Below are positions 1 through 6,218 of a stretch of 13,123 nt of DNA, piece after piece (positions within the stretch are counted from its first letter, which is position 1; each line of letters starts with the position of its first letter). The notes beneath the pieces were generated by a model. It did no database searches. It was not told the DNA's origin and saw nothing but the letters and a program-made list of their open reading frames with translations. The translations under genes were made by a program, and so were the position numbers. This DNA comes from CAYYAU01 sp964469765 [NCBI: uncultured Clostridia bacterium]. Its GTDB lineage: Bacteria; UBA6262; WVXT01; CAYYAU01. The stretch is from assembly GCA_964469765.1 (NCBI GenBank), contig CAYYAU010000010.1, positions 1 through 13,123 on the forward strand, in the 5' to 3' direction.

Positions 1-212
1 CCGCTTTAAGTATGAGGCTAATGCTCTCTATATGTGAATTTATTTTGGCAAAGAGAATAATAGTTTAAAAATAATGATTTTAAGAATTTAAAAATCTAGA
101 AGCATAAAACCCGTTTGGAGGTTAATAATATTCCAATATTCTTAAGAATGTTGGAAGGTTTTTACTTTTAAATAAAGGGATAAGAAAGTATTTACACCAG
201 TGTTTAGAAATT
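1..212. other. Upstream non-coding stretch
   Basis: AT-rich DNA with no supportable gene on either strand; stop codons are frequent in all frames. A 21-codon open frame enters from the left edge and stops at 66-68, but it shows no recognisable protein pattern. The stretch holds one terminator-like hairpin (131-163, listed separately). It may be the 3' flank of a gene outside the window. I see no tRNA, rRNA or riboswitch signature. Confidence 0.5.
131..163 (+). terminator. Terminator-like hairpin upstream of the first gene
   Basis: Arms TTCCAATATTC (131-141) and GAATGTTGGAA (146-156) pair over 11 positions with a single T.G wobble around a TTAA loop. After two G residues a run of five T follows (159-163). 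The stem is AT-rich and therefore weak, and the GG between stem and T-run is not ideal. It lies upstream of the promoter of the first gene, as expected for a terminator of a preceding transcript outside the window. Confidence 0.45.
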
Positions 213-241
213 TTGAGAGGTAAATTATTTTAGGTCATAAT
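213..241 (+). promoter_or_regulatory. Sigma70-type promoter of the glmU-like/glmM/gltX cluster
   Basis: TTGAGA (213-218, five of six matches to TTGACA), a 17-bp spacer, and CATAAT (236-241, five of six matches to TATAAT). Predicted initiation near 248 leaves about 40 nt of leader before the GTG start, enough to hold the strong Shine-Dalgarno. No other promoter-like pair of this quality is seen before the gene. In an AT-rich genome such matches also occur by chance. Confidence 0.5.
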
Positions 242-270
242 TATCCATCATATACGACAGTATCTAGAGT

Positions 271-284
271 GGAAGGAGAGGAGG
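271..284 (+). promoter_or_regulatory. Extended Shine-Dalgarno that fixes a GTG start
   Basis: The purine run GGAAGGAGAGGAGG offers two overlapping anti-SD cores, GGAAGGAG about 10 nt and GAGGAGG about 4 nt before the GTG at 289. An ATG at 287 overlaps the GTG but is read as ATG-TGT-TAA and stops at once, so GTG is the only workable start. Confidence 0.7.
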
Positions 285-288
285 AAAT

Positions 289-1113
289 GTGTTAAAACCA
301 CAAGATTTTTTTGACCTTGAAGGAAATAGATTTTCTTCTATCTTTGAAGGTGTTGAGTATGTCTGGGAGGCTCTTAGAAAAACAAACAGATATATAAAAG
401 AACAGATTTCTCCTAATGTTTCATCATTGAGAAAGGATGGTGTTTTAGTAAAAAAGACATTGATTCTTTATGAAGGCAATATACTAGAAAGTGGGTTTGT
501 CATTGAGAATGTTAGTATAGGGAAGAAAGGATTTGTTGTAAAGAAGGACGGTGAAGAAGTTCAAGATGCTTCTATTGTATATGCGGGTGTATACTTGATG
601 GATGATGATATTGAGATTGGAAAGGGTGTAGTGATTGAGCCAGGAGCATTAATAAAAGGGCCTACTATAATTGAAAACAATACAGAAATAAGACAGGGTG
701 CATATATAAGAGGGAATGTTATTATTGGAGCAGGATGTGTTGTTGGACATACAACTGAAGTAAAAAGTTCTGTTATGCTTGGCGAAAGTAAAGCAGGCCA
801 TTTTGCTTATATAGGAGACAGTATTCTTGGTAGGGTCAATCTTGGTGCAGGGACAAAACTTGCAAATTTGAAGATTACTGAATCAGAGGTGGTTCTAAAG
901 ATAAATGGCAAACAATACAAGACTGGTTTAAGGAAGTTTGGCGCAATTCTGGCAGACGGTGTTGAGACAGGATGTAATACTGTTACAACTCCAGGAACTC
1001 TTCTTGGAAAGGGAGTGCTTGTTTATCCTAATGCTATGGTAAAAGGGTATTACCCAGCAAATACAATTGTAAAGTTAAGACAAACTCATAATTTAGAAAA
1101 GAAAGGAAAATAA
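289..1113 (+). CDS. Stand-alone left-handed beta-helix glucosamine-1-phosphate acetyltransferase-like protein (GlmU C-terminal type)
   Basis: 274 residues, GTG start. Residues 1-75 are a lead segment (about 40 residues of it helical-looking), and residues 76-255 are hexapeptide repeats of a left-handed beta-helix (for example IEIGKGVVIEPGALIKGP, IRGNVIIGAGCVVG). The segment SKAGHFAYIGD (167-177) followed by NLGAGT (184-189) matches the GlmU acetyltransferase site (SKAGHxxYxGD...NIGAGT in E. coli). H171 would be the catalytic His, with K168, Y174 and N184 as binding residues. The GlmU N-terminal uridylyltransferase domain, with its nucleotide-binding GxGTRM loop, is absent, and the length is about 60% of full GlmU. 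The next gene, glmM, starts 4 bp downstream and makes glucosamine-1-phosphate, the expected substrate. I infer acetyl-CoA-dependent formation of GlcNAc-1-phosphate in the cytoplasm. It could instead be a sugar nucleotidyltransferase-associated beta-helix subunit or another acyltransferase. Confidence 0.72.
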   Translation: MLKPQDFFDLEGNRFSSIFEGVEYVWEALRKTNRYIKEQISPNVSSLRKDGVLVKKTLILYEGNILESGFVIENVSIGKKGFVVKKDGEEVQDASIVYAGVYLMDDDIEIGKGVVIEPGALIKGPTIIENNTEIRQGAYIRGNVIIGAGCVVGHTTEVKSSVMLGESKAGHFAYIGDSILGRVNLGAGTKLANLKITESEVVLKINGKQYKTGLRKFGAILADGVETGCNTVTTPGTLLGKGVLVYPNAMVKGYYPANTIVKLRQTHNLEKKGK

Positions 1114-1117
1114 AAAG

Positions 1118-2467
1118 ATGAAAAAGCTATTCGGTACTGATGGAATAAGAGGTGTGGCAAATAGTGTTCCTATGACTCCTGAGTTTGCTTTGAAGATTGG
1201 TCAGGCGGTTGCTTATGTATTTAGAAGAAAATGTCACCGTTCAAAGGTTGCTATTGGGAAAGACACAAGGCTTTCTGGTTATATGATTGAAAGTGCAATT
1301 GCATCTGGAATTACTTCAATGGGTGTTGATGTTATTTTAATTGGAACAATGACTACACCTGGTATTGCATTTCTTACAGGAAATATGGATGCTGACTGTG
1401 GGATTGTTATATCAGCGTCTCATAATCCATTTGAGGATAATGGAATAAAGATATTTTCTAAGGATGGATTTAAACTTTCTAATGAGAAAGAAGAGGAGAT
1501 CGAAAGTCTGGTATTATCCGATAATTTTCCAAGGGAACTTTCGGCTTCTTATGAGATTGGAAAAGAGTATAGAGCAGAGTATGCTTTAGGTAGGTATATG
1601 GTTTTTTTAAGACACACATTTCCAAAGAGTTTAACTCTTGAAGGGTTAAAGATTGTTCTTGATTGTGCCAATGGAGCTACATATAAGATTGCTCCTATTT
1701 TGTTTAAGGAGATGAAGGCAGAAGTTGTTGCAATAAATGTATCACCTAATGGCAAAAATATAAACCTGAATGCAGGTTCTCTTTATCCAGATTCCTTAGC
1801 AGAAAAGGTAATAAAAGAAAAGGCAAATGTTGGATTTGCGTTTGATGGTGATGGAGATAGGCTTATTGCTGTTGATGAGAAAGGTAATATTGTAACTGGT
1901 GATAAGTTTTTAGCAATTTGTGCTAAAAGGTTAAAAGAAGAAGGAAAACTAAAGAGTAATAGTGTTGTTTCAACTGTAATGAGTAATGTTGGTCTTTCTC
2001 AAGCATTTAAGAAAATGCAGATAAAACATATAAAAACAGATGTTGGTGATAGATATGTTCTTGATGAGATGATAAGAAATAATGCAATCCTTGGTGGGGA
2101 GGATTCTGGACATATTATATTTTTAGAACATCATACCACAGGGGATGGTTTAATAACTGCACTTCAGTTGCTTACAATTATGATAAAGGAGAAAAAAAGT
2201 CTTTATGAACTTTCAAAGGTAATGATGACATTTCCTCAGGTGTTAATAAATGTTAATGTGAGAAGTAAACCTGATTTGAAAAATATTCCAGAAATAGCAA
2301 AGGCAATCAAAGCTGTTGAGAAGCGACTTAGAAATAAAGGAAGAGTTTTTGTAAGATATTCAGGTACCCAGCCATTGTGTAGGGTAATGGTTGAAGGACC
2401 AACAAAAGAAATAATAGAAATTGCTGCTAAAGAAATTGCCGAGGTTGTAAAGAAAAAACTTAGTTAA
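1118..2467 (+). CDS. glmM: Phosphoglucosamine mutase GlmM
   Basis: 449 residues, normal length for GlmM, an alpha-D-phosphohexomutase that converts glucosamine-6-phosphate to glucosamine-1-phosphate in the cytosol on the way to UDP-GlcNAc. All four family signatures are present: N-terminal KLFGTDGIRG (3-12); the phosphoserine loop SASHNPFEDNGIK (99-111) with S101 as the phosphorylated Ser; the metal loop DGDGDR (243-248); the sugar-binding loop GEDSGH (327-332); and the phosphate-binding loop RYSGTQP (413-419). The GTDGIRG start and ISASHNP loop favour GlmM over PgcA or ManB types. One oddity is Q418, where GlmM usually has Glu (SGTEP). AAAGGA lies about 11 nt before the ATG, and the gene starts 4 bp after the preceding stop, so the two are surely co-transcribed. 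Confidence 0.95.
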   Translation: MKKLFGTDGIRGVANSVPMTPEFALKIGQAVAYVFRRKCHRSKVAIGKDTRLSGYMIESAIASGITSMGVDVILIGTMTTPGIAFLTGNMDADCGIVISASHNPFEDNGIKIFSKDGFKLSNEKEEEIESLVLSDNFPRELSASYEIGKEYRAEYALGRYMVFLRHTFPKSLTLEGLKIVLDCANGATYKIAPILFKEMKAEVVAINVSPNGKNINLNAGSLYPDSLAEKVIKEKANVGFAFDGDGDRLIAVDEKGNIVTGDKFLAICAKRLKEEGKLKSNSVVSTVMSNVGLSQAFKKMQIKHIKTDVGDRYVLDEMIRNNAILGGEDSGHIIFLEHHTTGDGLITALQLLTIMIKEKKSLYELSKVMMTFPQVLINVNVRSKPDLKNIPEIAKAIKAVEKRLRNKGRVFVRYSGTQPLCRVMVEGPTKEIIEIAAKEIAEVVKKKLS

Positions 2468-2483
2468 TATAGAAAGGAAAGTT

Positions 2484-3893
2484 ATGGTTAAGGTACGGTT
2501 TGCACCATCTCCTACAGGGTCTCTTCATATAGGGGGGGTAAGAACTGCATTATTCAACTGGTTATTTGCAAAGCATAATAATGGTAAATTTATATTGAGA
2601 ATTGAGGATACTGATAGGCAAAGGTCTACTCAAGAAGCAATTGATGAGATAATAGAAGGGCTTAAATGGATTGGACTTAATTGGGATGGAGAGCCTTATT
2701 TTCAAAGTAAAAGAATTGATATTTATAAAGCATATGCTGATATGCTTTTAAGAGAAGAAAAAGCATATTATTGTTACTGTTTACCTGAAGAGCTTGAACA
2801 GAGAAGGGAATTTGCCCTTAAACAAGGTAAACCTCCTAAATATGATAGGCGTTGTCTTTATCTTTCACGAAAACAGATTCAACTCTTTGAAAGCTCAAAA
2901 AGGCCAAAGGTTATCAGGTTTAAATCATCTGATGAGGGTAGTACTACCTTTGATGATATCATAAGAGGTGAGGTAAAATTTGAGAATGCACTTTTAGATG
3001 ATTTTATAATAATGAAATCAGATGGTCTTCCTACATATAATATGGCGTGCGTAGTTGATGATGGTTTAATGGGTATCACTCACGTAATAAGGGGAGATGA
3101 CCATATATCAAATACTCCAAGGCAGATTTTGTTATATAATGAGTTGGGATTTAAGATTCCTGCATTTGCTCATCTGCCAATGATTTTAGGACCTGATAGA
3201 ACACGCCTTTCTAAAAGGCATGGTGCAACATCTCTTCTTGAATATAGAGAAAAAGGATATTTACCTGAGGCAATTTTGAATTATATAGCGCTTCTGGGAT
3301 GGGCAACTTCAGATAGTCAACAGATATTTGAGAAGAATGAGCTTATAGAGAAATTTTCATTGGAAAGGGTTGGGAAGTCTGCTGCAGTATTTGATTTTCA
3401 GAAACTTAGATGGCTCAATGGAGAGTATATAAGAAAGATGTCTGTTGAGGAACTTACTAAAAGAGCATTACCCTGGATTGAAAAGGCTAATTTGAATGCT
3501 GACTTTGAGAAACTCAAAAATGCTGTTGCTTTAGAGCAAGAGAAAATTGTTTTGCTTTCTGATGCTCCTTATTTAATAGAGTTTTTGATAAGGAATGATA
3601 TAGTCTACGAAGATGAGGCTGTTGAGAAGGTATTAAGGAAAGAAAAAACAAGGGAGATACTGCTCTTATTAGTAGAGTTATTAAAATCAATAGATGATTT
3701 CAGTTCACAAAATCTTGAAAATATAATTCGGTTATTCTCAAAGGAAAGGAGTTTAAAGACTGCTGAGGTTTTTCATCCTTTAAGGGTTTCAGTTTCAGGC
3801 AGAACCAGAGGGCCTTCTCTTTTTCATATGCTTGAGTATCTGGGAAAACAAAGGGTTTTAGAAAGAATTGAAAAAGCCCTTACTCTAATTTAA
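2484..3893 (+). CDS. gltX: Glutamyl-tRNA synthetase
   Basis: 469 residues, class I aminoacyl-tRNA synthetase that charges tRNA-Glu (and in non-discriminating forms tRNA-Gln). Visible signatures: APSPTGSLHIGG (7-18, HIGH motif), LRIEDTDR (38-45), the zinc-site pattern C97-x-C99...Y120-x3-C124, IRGDDHISNTPRQ (202-214), and the KMSKS-type loop RLSKRHG (241-247). The helical anticodon-binding region covers about 320-469 and ends in GRTRGPSLFHMLEYLGK (439-455), typical of bacterial GltX. AAAGGA precedes the ATG by a suitable distance, and the gap to glmM is 16 bp. Sequence alone does not show whether it discriminates between tRNA-Glu and tRNA-Gln; finding glutaminyl-tRNA synthetase or GatCAB elsewhere in the genome would tell. 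The gene ends 13 bp from the convergent lptG stop. Confidence 0.97.
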   Translation: MVKVRFAPSPTGSLHIGGVRTALFNWLFAKHNNGKFILRIEDTDRQRSTQEAIDEIIEGLKWIGLNWDGEPYFQSKRIDIYKAYADMLLREEKAYYCYCLPEELEQRREFALKQGKPPKYDRRCLYLSRKQIQLFESSKRPKVIRFKSSDEGSTTFDDIIRGEVKFENALLDDFIIMKSDGLPTYNMACVVDDGLMGITHVIRGDDHISNTPRQILLYNELGFKIPAFAHLPMILGPDRTRLSKRHGATSLLEYREKGYLPEAILNYIALLGWATSDSQQIFEKNELIEKFSLERVGKSAAVFDFQKLRWLNGEYIRKMSVEELTKRALPWIEKANLNADFEKLKNAVALEQEKIVLLSDAPYLIEFLIRNDIVYEDEAVEKVLRKEKTREILLLLVELLKSIDDFSSQNLENIIRLFSKERSLKTAEVFHPLRVSVSGRTRGPSLFHMLEYLGKQRVLERIEKALTLI

Positions 3894-3908
3894 CTAAAAA
3901 TTTTGGTT
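3892..3908. terminator. Weak bidirectional hairpin in the gltX/lptG convergent gap
   Basis: AACTAAAA and TTTTGGTT can pair with one T.G wobble around a single A, giving an A-run then T-run hairpin that overlaps both stop codons. It is very AT-rich with almost no loop, so it is a poor terminator by itself. It is the only candidate in the 13-bp gap between the two converging transcripts. Confidence 0.2.
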
Positions 3909-4992
3909 AATGTTTTATTCTTAGTGTAAGCCCAATTCCGAATATCCCAAAGATAATATTTGAGAACCATGCCCCTAATATAGGGGGTAGAACTTTATTC
4001 TCTCCTAATGCCTGACCTACAGATATTGCTCCCCAGTATATAAATCCTAATATTACACTTATTGTAAATCCAGCAATTCTTCCTCTTTTTGCTGTCATTA
4101 ATGCAAAAGGAATACCTATAATCATAATAATCAAACAGGAAAATGGAAACGATATCTTAAGATGGAGTAAGACCTCTTCTTTTGTTGTAGGTATGGCAGC
4201 TTTTTTTAATCTTTTTATTTTGTTGTAAAGTTGAAGAAATGTCATTTCATTTGTTTTCTTCTGAGGAGAACAAAAGTCCTTTAGGGTTTCTTTAAAGTAG
4301 AAGGTTTTTTTGGTGAATTCTTTTTCAGATATAATTTCTCTTCCATTTTTATCAAATTCTCTAACAAGCCCATTATGGAATTCCCAGTGGTCTTTATTCC
4401 ATTTGGCATATTTAGCAAAAATCTGCTTTGAGAGAATAGCGCCTTCTTTGAATTTATCAATGGATATATCTTGCATTATTCTTTTCTTACCATTAAAATA
4501 TCCAATTGAATAGTTTCTTCCTTCTTCACCAATAAAGATAAAGTTTCTTCTCTTTAAATAGTTTTCAATCTTTTGATGTTTCACTTTAACTTTAAAGATA
4601 TACTCAACTTTTTGGTTTGCCCTTGGGACAATAAGTTCATTGATAAATAAAGAAATTATAGAAAAAACAATCCCAGTGATTAATAATGGCCGAATAATTT
4701 TAGTTATACTAATACCCGACGATTGCATCCCTATGAGTTCATTGTGCTTTGCAAGCCCACCTAAGGAGAAAAGCACTGCTAACAAAATGGCAACGGGCAT
4801 AGTTTGAACAATCCATTCAGGTACACGAAATAGGATGTATTCACATGCTGTTAGAAACGGTGTATGGTAAGCAAACCATCTATTGAGTTGCTCAAATAGT
4901 TCAGAAACTATTACAATAATAAGAAAGGCACAAAGTCCATACAGAAAAGCATGAAAAAACTGCTTTATTATATACTTAGTTAAAAGTTTCAT
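3907..4992 (-). CDS. lptG: LPS export permease, LptG-like (YjgP/YjgQ family)
   Basis: 361 residues with the YjgP/YjgQ topology: membrane segments at about 12-31, 61-80 and 99-120, a periplasmic beta-jellyroll region at about 125-265, then segments at about 277-298, 304-325 and 334-356. The cytoplasmic coupling region after segment 2 carries NELIGMQSSGIS (84-95), matching the conserved ELxxMxASGxS of this family. In LptB2FG the two permeases and the LptB ATPase extract LPS from the inner membrane and pass it to LptC/LptA. The start ATG overlaps the stop of the upstream permease by one base (TAATG), and no Shine-Dalgarno precedes it, so translation probably depends on re-initiation. LptG rather than LptF is chosen from gene order and from the GMQSSG motif; the two paralogs are hard to tell apart by eye. 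Confidence 0.88.
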   Translation of the reverse strand: MKLLTKYIIKQFFHAFLYGLCAFLIIVIVSELFEQLNRWFAYHTPFLTACEYILFRVPEWIVQTMPVAILLAVLFSLGGLAKHNELIGMQSSGISITKIIRPLLITGIVFSIISLFINELIVPRANQKVEYIFKVKVKHQKIENYLKRRNFIFIGEEGRNYSIGYFNGKKRIMQDISIDKFKEGAILSKQIFAKYAKWNKDHWEFHNGLVREFDKNGREIISEKEFTKKTFYFKETLKDFCSPQKKTNEMTFLQLYNKIKRLKKAAIPTTKEEVLLHLKISFPFSCLIIMIIGIPFALMTAKRGRIAGFTISVILGFIYWGAISVGQALGENKVLPPILGAWFSNIIFGIFGIGLTLRIKH

Positions 4993-6071
4993 TATCGTTG
5001 TTTGTATAGTAGATAGATACCAGCAGTGCCTGTGGTGATATTAGCCATCCATGTTGATAGAAAAGGAGAAAGAATTCTTCTTTCGCCAAGAGTAATCCCC
5101 AATACTAAGAGGAAATAATAAATAAACGTTAGAAGAAAACTTAGTCCCAACCCTATTGATTTCCCTTTTATATGTGTTTTTATACCTAAAGGAATGCCTA
5201 TTAATAAAAAAACTAAAGTTGCAAAAGCAAATGATGACCTTTGCCAAAGTTCCATTCTTAATGAGAATGTTGGTATATTGTTTTTCTTTAATCTTTTGAT
5301 TTCATTTAACAGTTCTTTTTGCTCCATTTCACGGATTCTTTTCCCTGAATGAGAGGACTTTCTTTTAAGGTTTACATTTAACATATATTTATTGAAATAA
5401 ATTCTATTATAGTGTATAGGGTTTTTTTTATTTTTCTTTTGAATACTCCCATTAAAAAGATGAAAGGATAATGTATCATTCTTATTTTTCCAAAATCCTT
5501 CTTTTGCAGTTATGAGGAGCGGAAGGTCTTGGTTCTGGAGTTGGTAGATAATAACATTTTCTATTTTCTTTTTCTTTTCATTTATTCTGCTTGCATAAAA
5601 TTTATATTTCCCGAAGGTTACGAAGGTTTTTTCCTCCATTTTTATTGTAGGATTTTTCTGTGCAAACCGATAATAAAGATTCTTGAAAATAAACCGTGTT
5701 CTTGGGCAGATGGACGAATTAAAGTATACCAGAAATACACTTAGAATTAGAGAAAGAAATATTAAAGGTTTCACTAAAGAAAGGATAGAAAGCCCGGAAG
5801 ATTTCATTGCTGTTATTTCGTTGTTATTTGAAAGTCTTCCAAAACAGAATAGACATCCTGCTAAGACTGCCATGGGGATACTAAAGGAAAGAAGGGATGG
5901 TAATACATAAAAGAGTAATTTAAATAGAGATAGAATGGAGAGACCCCTATTGATAATAAGATTTATAATCTCAAATATTCTATCCATTACCATAATAAAA
6001 GTAAACACAATTAATCCTAAAAATGTATCCGGAATAAATTCCTTTAAAAGATATAAAGTAATAACTCTCAT
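4992..6071 (-). CDS. lptF: LPS export permease, LptF-like (YjgP/YjgQ family)
   Basis: 359 residues with the same layout as its downstream neighbour: membrane segments at about 13-33, 55-78, 97-118, 279-297, 305-327 and 335-356, with a Lys-rich periplasmic domain at about 125-270. The coupling region reads FGRLSNNNEITAMKSSGLS (77-95), close to the LptF pattern FGRLSxxxEITAxxxSGxS. It is first in the pair, as in the usual lptF-lptG order, and should form the LptF half of the LPS-extracting ABC transporter with LptG and an LptB encoded elsewhere. No clear Shine-Dalgarno precedes the ATG at 6071. A promoter-like element lies about 41-70 bp upstream. Presence of the pair implies an LPS-like glycolipid in the outer membrane. 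Confidence 0.9.
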   Translation of the reverse strand: MRVITLYLLKEFIPDTFLGLIVFTFIMVMDRIFEIINLIINRGLSILSLFKLLFYVLPSLLSFSIPMAVLAGCLFCFGRLSNNNEITAMKSSGLSILSLVKPLIFLSLILSVFLVYFNSSICPRTRFIFKNLYYRFAQKNPTIKMEEKTFVTFGKYKFYASRINEKKKKIENVIIYQLQNQDLPLLITAKEGFWKNKNDTLSFHLFNGSIQKKNKKNPIHYNRIYFNKYMLNVNLKRKSSHSGKRIREMEQKELLNEIKRLKKNNIPTFSLRMELWQRSSFAFATLVFLLIGIPLGIKTHIKGKSIGLGLSFLLTFIYYFLLVLGITLGERRILSPFLSTWMANITTGTAGIYLLYKQR

Positions 6072-6111
6072 TTTACTATTAATTGATCTTTATTAATTTA
6101 ATATTCGCATT

Positions 6112-6141
6112 ATTATACATAATTTAATCTAAATTATGCAA
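6112..6141 (-). promoter_or_regulatory. Promoter of lptF-lptG
   Basis: On the minus strand TTGCAT (6141-6136), an 18-bp spacer and a perfect TATAAT (6117-6112). The -35 matches only three of six consensus positions, including the key TTG. Predicted initiation is near 6105, giving a leader of about 35 nt. The spacer is filled by a 9-bp-arm inverted repeat, so the promoter may be controlled. Confidence 0.5.
6118..6138. promoter_or_regulatory. Inverted repeat in the divergent promoter region (operator candidate)
   Basis: Perfect arms CATAATTTA (6118-6126) and TAAATTATG (6130-6138) flank the trinucleotide ATC. The repeat occupies the spacer of the lptF promoter. It could be a binding site for a dimeric regulator, but AT-rich palindromes arise by chance more easily than mixed ones. 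Confidence 0.4.
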
Positions 6142-6153
6142 TAAATTTATTGC
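6138..6153. promoter_or_regulatory. Perfect 16-bp palindrome between divergent -35 elements
   Basis: GCAATAAATTTATTGC reads identically on both strands. Its two outer arms each supply the TTGC of the oppositely oriented -35 hexamers (6141-6136 on the minus strand, 6150-6155 on the plus strand), so one bound dimer would cover both -35 elements. It abuts the inverted repeat at 6118-6138. Confidence 0.45.
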
Positions 6154-6178
6154 GTTCTGGAGTTTTATAAGATATAAT
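6150..6178 (+). promoter_or_regulatory. Promoter of the SprA-like gene
   Basis: TTGCGT (6150-6155), a 17-bp spacer and a perfect TATAAT (6173-6178). The -35 matches three of six consensus positions. Predicted initiation near 6185 leaves a leader of about 34 nt with an AAAAGGG-type ribosome-binding sequence (6205-6211) before the TTG start at 6219. Confidence 0.55.
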
Positions 6179-6218
6179 TAAATTAAATAAATGTTAACCC
6201 AGAAAAAAGGGAAAAAAC

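Noticed and set aside
3-68. Short open frame entering from the left edge (21 codons)
   Set aside because: No start in the window, no recognisable motif, and a composition like random AT-rich DNA. It could be a gene tail, but nothing supports that.
5529-5910. Two overlapping plus-strand open frames of 71 and 75 codons inside lptF
   Set aside because: They lie wholly antisense to a well-supported gene and have no ribosome-binding sequence or family resemblance.
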